DNA from: CAZRDB01 sp964598695 | GTDB lineage: Bacteria; Armatimonadota; Zipacnadia; UBA1398 | Length of the DNA: 10,554 nucleotides | Reading direction: 5' to 3' | NCBI GenBank assembly: GCA_964598695.1 | Contig: CAZRDB010000182.1 | Span: forward strand, 1-10,554 | Shown here: positions 7,378-10,554 of the stretch, in pieces | How the letters are laid out: the number at the start of each line of letters is the position of its first letter | Position numbering within the stretch: position 1 is the first letter of the stretch | Translations under genes and position numbers: made by a program | Notes under the pieces: model-generated | The model's input: the letters and a program-made list of their open reading frames with translations, nothing else | Told to the model about the DNA's origin: nothing | Databases searched by the model: none

Positions 7378-8237
7378 CGCAGGCCCGCAGCTCTCTCGGC
7401 GGCCTCGACGGTGTTCGTGAGCAACATGGCGATCGTCATGGGGCCGACCCCGCCCGGCACGGGCGTGATCTTCCCGGCGACCTCCACGGCCTCCTCGAAG
7501 GCCACGTCGCCCACCATGCGTCCGTCGTCGAGCCGGTTGATCCCGACGTCGATGACCGTCGCTCCCGGCTTCACCCAGTCGCCGCGGATCATCTCGGGCT
7601 TGCCGATTGCGGCCACGAGGATGTCGGCCCCCCGGCAGACCCCAGGGAGGTCCTGGGTACGGCTGTGGCAGACGGTGATCGTGGCGTGGCGCGCCATCAG
7701 GAGTAGCGCGACGGGCTTGCCGACGATGTTGCTCCGTCCGCAGATCACCGCGCGCGCCCCGCGGATCTCGGTGCCCGCGCGGTCGATCAGCTCGATCACC
7801 CCGCGCGGCGTGCAGGCCACGAACGGCGCGGCGCCGGTCCGCACCAGCACCCCCAGGTTGGCGGGGTGGAAACCGTCGGCATCCTTCTCCGGTGCGACGC
7901 GCGCGCAGGCCGCCTCGGTGTCGATCTGCGACGGGAACGGCTGTTGGACGAGGATCCCGTGGATCCGCGGATCTTCGTTCAGGGCGTCGATCTGGCGGAA
8001 GGCCTCGTCCTGGCTCGTCTCCGCCGGCAGCGTCACCTGGCGGCTGTAGATCCCGGCCTTGGCACAGGCCTTCTCCTTCATCCGCACATAGGTCGCCGAG
8101 GCCGGGTCGTCGCCGATCAGCACCACCGCGAGACCGGGCGGGCATCCCAGCTTGCTCTCCACGGCCGCCACGCGCGCCGGCAGCTCCCCGCGGATCGCCT
8201 CCGCCACCGCTTTGCCGTCGATCAGCTCCGCAGCCAC
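7374..8237 (-). CDS. folD: Bifunctional methylenetetrahydrofolate dehydrogenase / methenyltetrahydrofolate cyclohydrolase
   Basis: FolD interconverts 5,10-methylene- and 10-formyl-tetrahydrofolate, usually with NADP, supplying one-carbon units for purine and formyl-Met synthesis. The 287 residues match the family. Visible are the active-site segment ATYVRMKEKAC with Tyr50 and Lys54, ILVQQPFP with Gln98 (95-102), the DADGFHP motif with Asp121 (119-125), ACTPRGVIELI (141-151), the nucleotide-binding CGRSNIVGKP (166-175), VIDVGINR (228-235) and PVPGGVGPMTIAML (259-272). The start is GTG, immediately after the nusB TAG with no spacer. A GAGGG sequence 4 nt upstream could serve as ribosome site. 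The stop overlaps the xseA start by 4 nt. Confidence 0.97.
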   Translation of the reverse strand: MAAELIDGKAVAEAIRGELPARVAAVESKLGCPPGLAVVLIGDDPASATYVRMKEKACAKAGIYSRQVTLPAETSQDEAFRQIDALNEDPRIHGILVQQPFPSQIDTEAACARVAPEKDADGFHPANLGVLVRTGAAPFVACTPRGVIELIDRAGTEIRGARAVICGRSNIVGKPVALLLMARHATITVCHSRTQDLPGVCRGADILVAAIGKPEMIRGDWVKPGATVIDVGINRLDDGRMVGDVAFEEAVEVAGKITPVPGGVGPMTIAMLLTNTVEAAERAAGLR

Positions 8238-8693
8238 CTAGCCCTCGTCCCCTTCCATCTCCAGCCGGCCCTCGGCGAGGTCCCGCTGCACGGCCGCCAG
8301 GATCCCGTTGACGAAACTGGCGGTGTCCGATGTCGCGTAGCGCTTCGCAAGCTCCACGGCCTCGTTGATCGCGACCGGAACCGGGATGTCCGTCCGGTAC
8401 AGCATCTCGAACAGAGCGAGGCGCAGGATGTTCTTGTCGACCACCGCCATTCGCTCGAGCGTCCAGCCGCGCGCGTACCGCGCGATCACGGCGTCGATCG
8501 GCCCGACGCGTGCCGCGGCGCCCAGCACCACGTCGCGCACGTACTCGTAGGTGGACTTCGGGGGGGCCACGTCGTCCCGCCACGAGCGCAGCGCCTCGTC
8601 CGCGGTGTCCAAGTCCAGTTCGAAGCCGCTCCAGACGTCCGCCTGGTAGAGAAGCTGCAGGGCCGAGCGCCTCGCTGTCCGTCGTGTCGTCAT
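8238..8693 (-). CDS. nusB: Transcription antitermination factor NusB
   Basis: NusB pairs with NusE (ribosomal protein S10) to bind boxA RNA and keeps RNA polymerase processive through rRNA operons. The 151-residue all-helical protein begins TTRRTARRSALQLLYQADV, the basic RNA-binding N-terminus of the family. It continues with YEYVRDVVLG (49-58), ERMAVVDKNILRLALFEML (80-98), VPVAINEAVELAKRYATSD (105-123) and SFVNGILAAV (126-135), all hallmark segments. An upstream open frame in the same phase is rejected because it lacks NusB character and overlaps the TPR gene. The ATG overlaps the TPR stop as ATGA, and no strong ribosome site precedes it, so its translation probably depends on ribosomes finishing the TPR gene. 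Confidence 0.96.
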   Translation of the reverse strand: MTTRRTARRSALQLLYQADVWSGFELDLDTADEALRSWRDDVAPPKSTYEYVRDVVLGAAARVGPIDAVIARYARGWTLERMAVVDKNILRLALFEMLYRTDIPVPVAINEAVELAKRYATSDTASFVNGILAAVQRDLAEGRLEMEGDEG

Positions 8694-9589
8694 GCGGTGG
8701 GGGGGAGTTCCTCTCTCATGTCCGTGCTCAGCGTCGCGAGCTGCTCGGCGATGGCCGCAACCTGCGGCGCCATCCCACAAACCTCGTAGGCGAGCTGTGC
8801 CTCCCGCAACGCGGTTCGTGCCTCGCGGGCCTTGCCCTGCGCGAGCAGCGCGTCGCCCAGGTTCCACAGGTCCAGCGCCTCGAGATCGACGGCGCCCAAC
8901 GCCTGGTGCAGCGCGCGGGCCTGCCCGGCCCACTCCGCCGCCTCGGGCGCGATGCCCGCGGCCAGCAGCGCGCCGGCGAGTCGCCCGCAGCCGTTCGCCA
9001 GTCGCATCCGATCGCCCGAGGCCTCCGCCAGTTCGAGCGCCTCGCGGTACCGCTCGCAAGCGGTTGCCGCGTCCTCGCGCTCCTCAGCGATCTCCCCGAG
9101 CGCCGTCACGCAGTCGCACGCGAGACCGGGCTCGTACTCCGCATCGATCTCCGCGCAGAGGGTCAGCAGCAAGCCCTCGGCCTCATCGGGCTGTCCGAGA
9201 GCCACCAGGCACTGCGCCGAACCGAGCCGGCAGGACCGCGCGCCGGCTGCGTCACCCTCGGCCTCGAGGGCCTCCAGGGCCCCACAGTAGGCCGCGAGGG
9301 CCTCCTCGAAGCGCCCTCGGGCACTCGCGACGTCGCCCCTCCCCTGGAGCGCCCGCGCGGCGCCGATCGCGTCCCCCGCCTCGCGGGCCTTCTCGCCCGC
9401 CTGGCGGTACAGCTCGTCGGCGCCCTGGACATTGCCCGTGGAGAACTCGAGCTGCGCCAGCCGCTGCAGGAGGACGGCCTCGCCGTCGGCATCGCCCACG
9501 GCGCGGGCGGCCGCGAGAAGCTCCTCCAGCACGCCACGGGAGCGCGCTCGATCGGGGGAGACCAGTTGCCTGACGCGCTCTTCCGCCAC
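8690..9589 (-). CDS. TPR-repeat protein translationally coupled to nusB
   Basis: This 299-residue, probably cytoplasmic protein has no signal peptide or membrane segment. Residues 33-272 divide without any gap into six helix-turn-helix units of exactly 40 residues, each ending near a Gly at 72, 112, 152 (Tyr here), 192, 232 and 272. Each unit contains a TPR-like pattern, for example GRFEEALAAYCGALEALEAEG (92-112) and GKAREARTALREAQLAYEVCG (252-272). A half-unit precedes and a partial one follows. Forty-residue TPRs of this kind (TPR_12/MalT-like) usually bind proteins or peptides. It carries nine Cys, including CDC at 158-160. I chose GTG 9589 because AGGAG lies 7 nt upstream; the longer open frame is the shadow of the next gene. 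The stop overlaps nusB by 4 nt. No specific partner can be named. Confidence 0.82.
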   Translation of the reverse strand: MAEERVRQLVSPDRARSRGVLEELLAAARAVGDADGEAVLLQRLAQLEFSTGNVQGADELYRQAGEKAREAGDAIGAARALQGRGDVASARGRFEEALAAYCGALEALEAEGDAAGARSCRLGSAQCLVALGQPDEAEGLLLTLCAEIDAEYEPGLACDCVTALGEIAEEREDAATACERYREALELAEASGDRMRLANGCGRLAGALLAAGIAPEAAEWAGQARALHQALGAVDLEALDLWNLGDALLAQGKAREARTALREAQLAYEVCGMAPQVAAIAEQLATLSTDMREELPPTA

Positions 9590-9596
9590 CGCACGG

Positions 9597-9601
9597 CTCC
9601 T
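9597..9601 (-). promoter_or_regulatory. Ribosome binding site deciding the TPR gene start
   Basis: AGGAG on the minus strand, 7 nt before the GTG at 9589. An alternative GTG at 9637 in the same frame has only a poorly spaced GGAG-like stretch and gives an N-terminus outside the repeat phase. Confidence 0.65.
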
Positions 9602-9612
9602 GGACGTTGGGA

Positions 9613-9659
9613 CGCCGGCCAGGATACACCAAGCCACCGGCCGGCGGAAGGTCTCCGCC
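9613..9659 (-). promoter_or_regulatory. Two mutually exclusive hairpins upstream of the TPR-nusB-dxs operon
   Basis: The 85-nt gap 9590-9674 holds two inverted repeats. The first in transcription order is GGCGGA/TCCGCC with a 5-nt loop (9643-9659). The second is an 8-bp all-GC stem, CGCCGGCC/GGCCGGCG, with an 18-nt loop (9613-9646), ending 11 nt before the ribosome site. They share bases 9643-9646, so only one can form at a time. No T-run follows either. Such an arrangement could be an attenuator or processing site, but chance pairing is common at this GC content. Confidence 0.3.
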
Positions 9660-9674
9660 CGTCCGTCGCGCCCA

Positions 9675-10554
9675 CTACAGCAGGTGATCGCCGAGCCAGC
9701 GCGCGGGAGCGAGCCGGAACGCGGCGAGACCCGCGACCATCGCTCGCTCCGTCGCCTCGAGGGCCGCGAGGTCGAACCCCGTCGCCTCCTCACGAACCAG
9801 CGCCAGTAGGCCGCGGCAGTTCGCGAGGTCCTCCTCCAACAGCGTCGCGAGCCCCTCGACCGTCGCCGCCGCTCCGCCCGCCCGCAGTTCCTCGGCCTGG
9901 CACGAGCACTCCACGTGCAGCATCCGCGAGCGCGCGAGGCGCCCGAAGACGGCGAGGCTCCGTGCCTGCAGCGCGAGGTCGCGCGCCTGTTCGGCTCCGC
10001 CGCAGAGCGCACGCGCACGCCCGAGGCAGTCCTCGGCCCGTTCGAGCTGGCGGAGACAGCCGGCGAGGCAGTCGGCGGTCTCGCGGGCCAGTCGCGGCCC
10101 CCAGGCTTCGCAGGTTCGGGCCACCTGGTAGAACGAGAGCCGGCTCGATTCCCAGCTCGGGGTCGTCCACGGCGTCGGCAGCGTGGAGGCGAAGCCGTGG
10201 CTCCAGTAGGTCGGCCCCGCGTGCTGATCGTACCGGACCGAGTTGTACTGCCGCATGCGCCACGAGAGTTCCCACGGGAACCACTCTAGCGCCCGTGAGG
10301 CCGCCTCCCAGGCCTCCTCGAGCAGGGGGTGCGCCGCCGAGGGGTACGGCTCGAGGAGGCTGCGGAGTTGGGCGGCGAACGGTTCGCTCGGTGCGGCGAG
10401 GAACAGGCGGAGCATCGCGTCGTTGACCGACCGGTGCTCCGCGACCGTCCCGAAGTACTCCTTGATGCCCGACACCGCCGGCAGCTCCGCGACAGCCCGA
10501 AGCTGCTCCCATACGAGCCGGGGCGCCGGGTAGGCCGGCAGCGGCCCTAGATCC
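9675..10554 (-). CDS. Unrecognised protein, C-terminal part (5' end outside the window)
   Basis: The frame is open from the right edge to the TAG at 9675, giving 292 visible residues. A GTG exists at 10475, but the 26 codons upstream of it also look coding (they include PRLVWEQLRAVAELP), so I treat the gene as truncated at its start. Next come GIKEYFG (29-35 of the visible part) and SVNDAMLRLFL, a tryptophan cluster of six Trp at about 91-134 (WFPWELSWRMRQYN, then YWSHGF and TPWTTPSW), and a mainly alpha-helical, Ala/Leu/Arg-rich and Cys-rich C-terminus. I recognise no named family. The IKEYFG and aromatic features recall helical C-terminal regions of large glycosidase-like proteins, but this is a weak inference. 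It lies upstream of the TPR gene on the same strand, 85 nt away. Confidence 0.75.
   Translation of the reverse strand, partial: DLGPLPAYPAPRLVWEQLRAVAELPAVSGIKEYFGTVAEHRSVNDAMLRLFLAAPSEPFAAQLRSLLEPYPSAAHPLLEEAWEAASRALEWFPWELSWRMRQYNSVRYDQHAGPTYWSHGFASTLPTPWTTPSWESSRLSFYQVARTCEAWGPRLARETADCLAGCLRQLERAEDCLGRARALCGGAEQARDLALQARSLAVFGRLARSRMLHVECSCQAEELRAGGAAATVEGLATLLEEDLANCRGLLALVREEATGFDLAALEATERAMVAGLAAFRLAPARWLGDHLL

Noticed and set aside
7378..8583. A long in-frame upstream extension of xseA, which would give an 802-residue protein
   Set aside because: The added part is Arg/Gly/Pro-rich with no family character and lies over folD and nusB in another frame. The GTG at 7377 gives the normal XseA N-terminus and a GTGA overlap with folD.
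8694..9059. In-frame upstream extension of nusB to a 273-residue protein
   Set aside because: The extra stretch overlaps the TPR gene and has skewed composition. The ATG at 8693 gives the standard NusB start and an ATGA overlap.
9621..9638. A TATCCT-like -10 element on the minus strand between the hairpin arms
   Set aside because: No acceptable -35 or properly spaced extended -10 accompanies it, so a promoter cannot be supported.
9590..10018. Longer TPR gene starting at 10018
   Set aside because: Its first 143 residues are Arg/Ser-rich low-complexity translation of the opposite phase of the right-edge gene, while the GTG at 9589 has a well-placed ribosome site.
8510..10426. A plus-strand open frame of over 600 codons opposite the TPR and right-edge genes
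   Set aside because: It is antisense to two genes with clear coding character, lacks a ribosome site, and its product is Arg/Pro/Ala-rich without motifs, as expected in GC-rich DNA where stops are rare.

Overview
This is a high-GC bacterial window of about 10.5 kb. It is densely coded, with short intergenic gaps, GTG as well as ATG starts, and clear Shine-Dalgarno sites. It looks like the chromosome of an environmental bacterium with a secreted carbohydrate-active repertoire. Planctomycetes, Armatimonadota, Hydrogenedentes or Latescibacterota would fit, but no marker here settles the phylum.

Layout, left to right. (1) At the left edge, on the minus strand, are the first 19 codons of an alanine dehydrogenase-type gene (1-57). 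(2) A 131-nt divergent gap leads into a plus-strand pair of secreted proteins: a 912-residue right-handed parallel beta-helix protein (189-2927) with features recalling GH141, and 12 nt later a 357-residue secreted protein made of two tandem beta-sandwich-like halves (2940-4013). (3) The second gene converges on dxs with 4 nt between the stop codons. (4) From there to the right edge everything is on the minus strand. In transcription order: an unrecognised protein truncated by the window edge (9675-10554), an 85-nt gap with alternative hairpins, a six-repeat TPR protein (8690-9589), nusB (8238-8693), folD (7374-8237), xseA (6175-7377), xseB (5937-6170) and dxs (4018-5904).

From the TPR gene to dxs the genes overlap by 4 nt, abut or lie 4-32 nt apart, so they read as one translationally coupled housekeeping operon. 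NusB acts in rRNA antitermination. FolD makes one-carbon folates. XseA and XseB are the two subunits of exonuclease VII. Dxs commits pyruvate and glyceraldehyde 3-phosphate to the MEP isoprenoid pathway. The nusB-folD-xseA-xseB-dxs order resembles known bacterial clusters, but ispA, often found between xseB and dxs, is absent.

I found no RNA gene, CRISPR array, insertion sequence, phage gene or defence system. No novel multi-gene system is evident. The items most worth a second look are the secreted pair, the TPR protein coupled to nusB, the unrecognised right-edge protein and the alternative hairpins between the last two.
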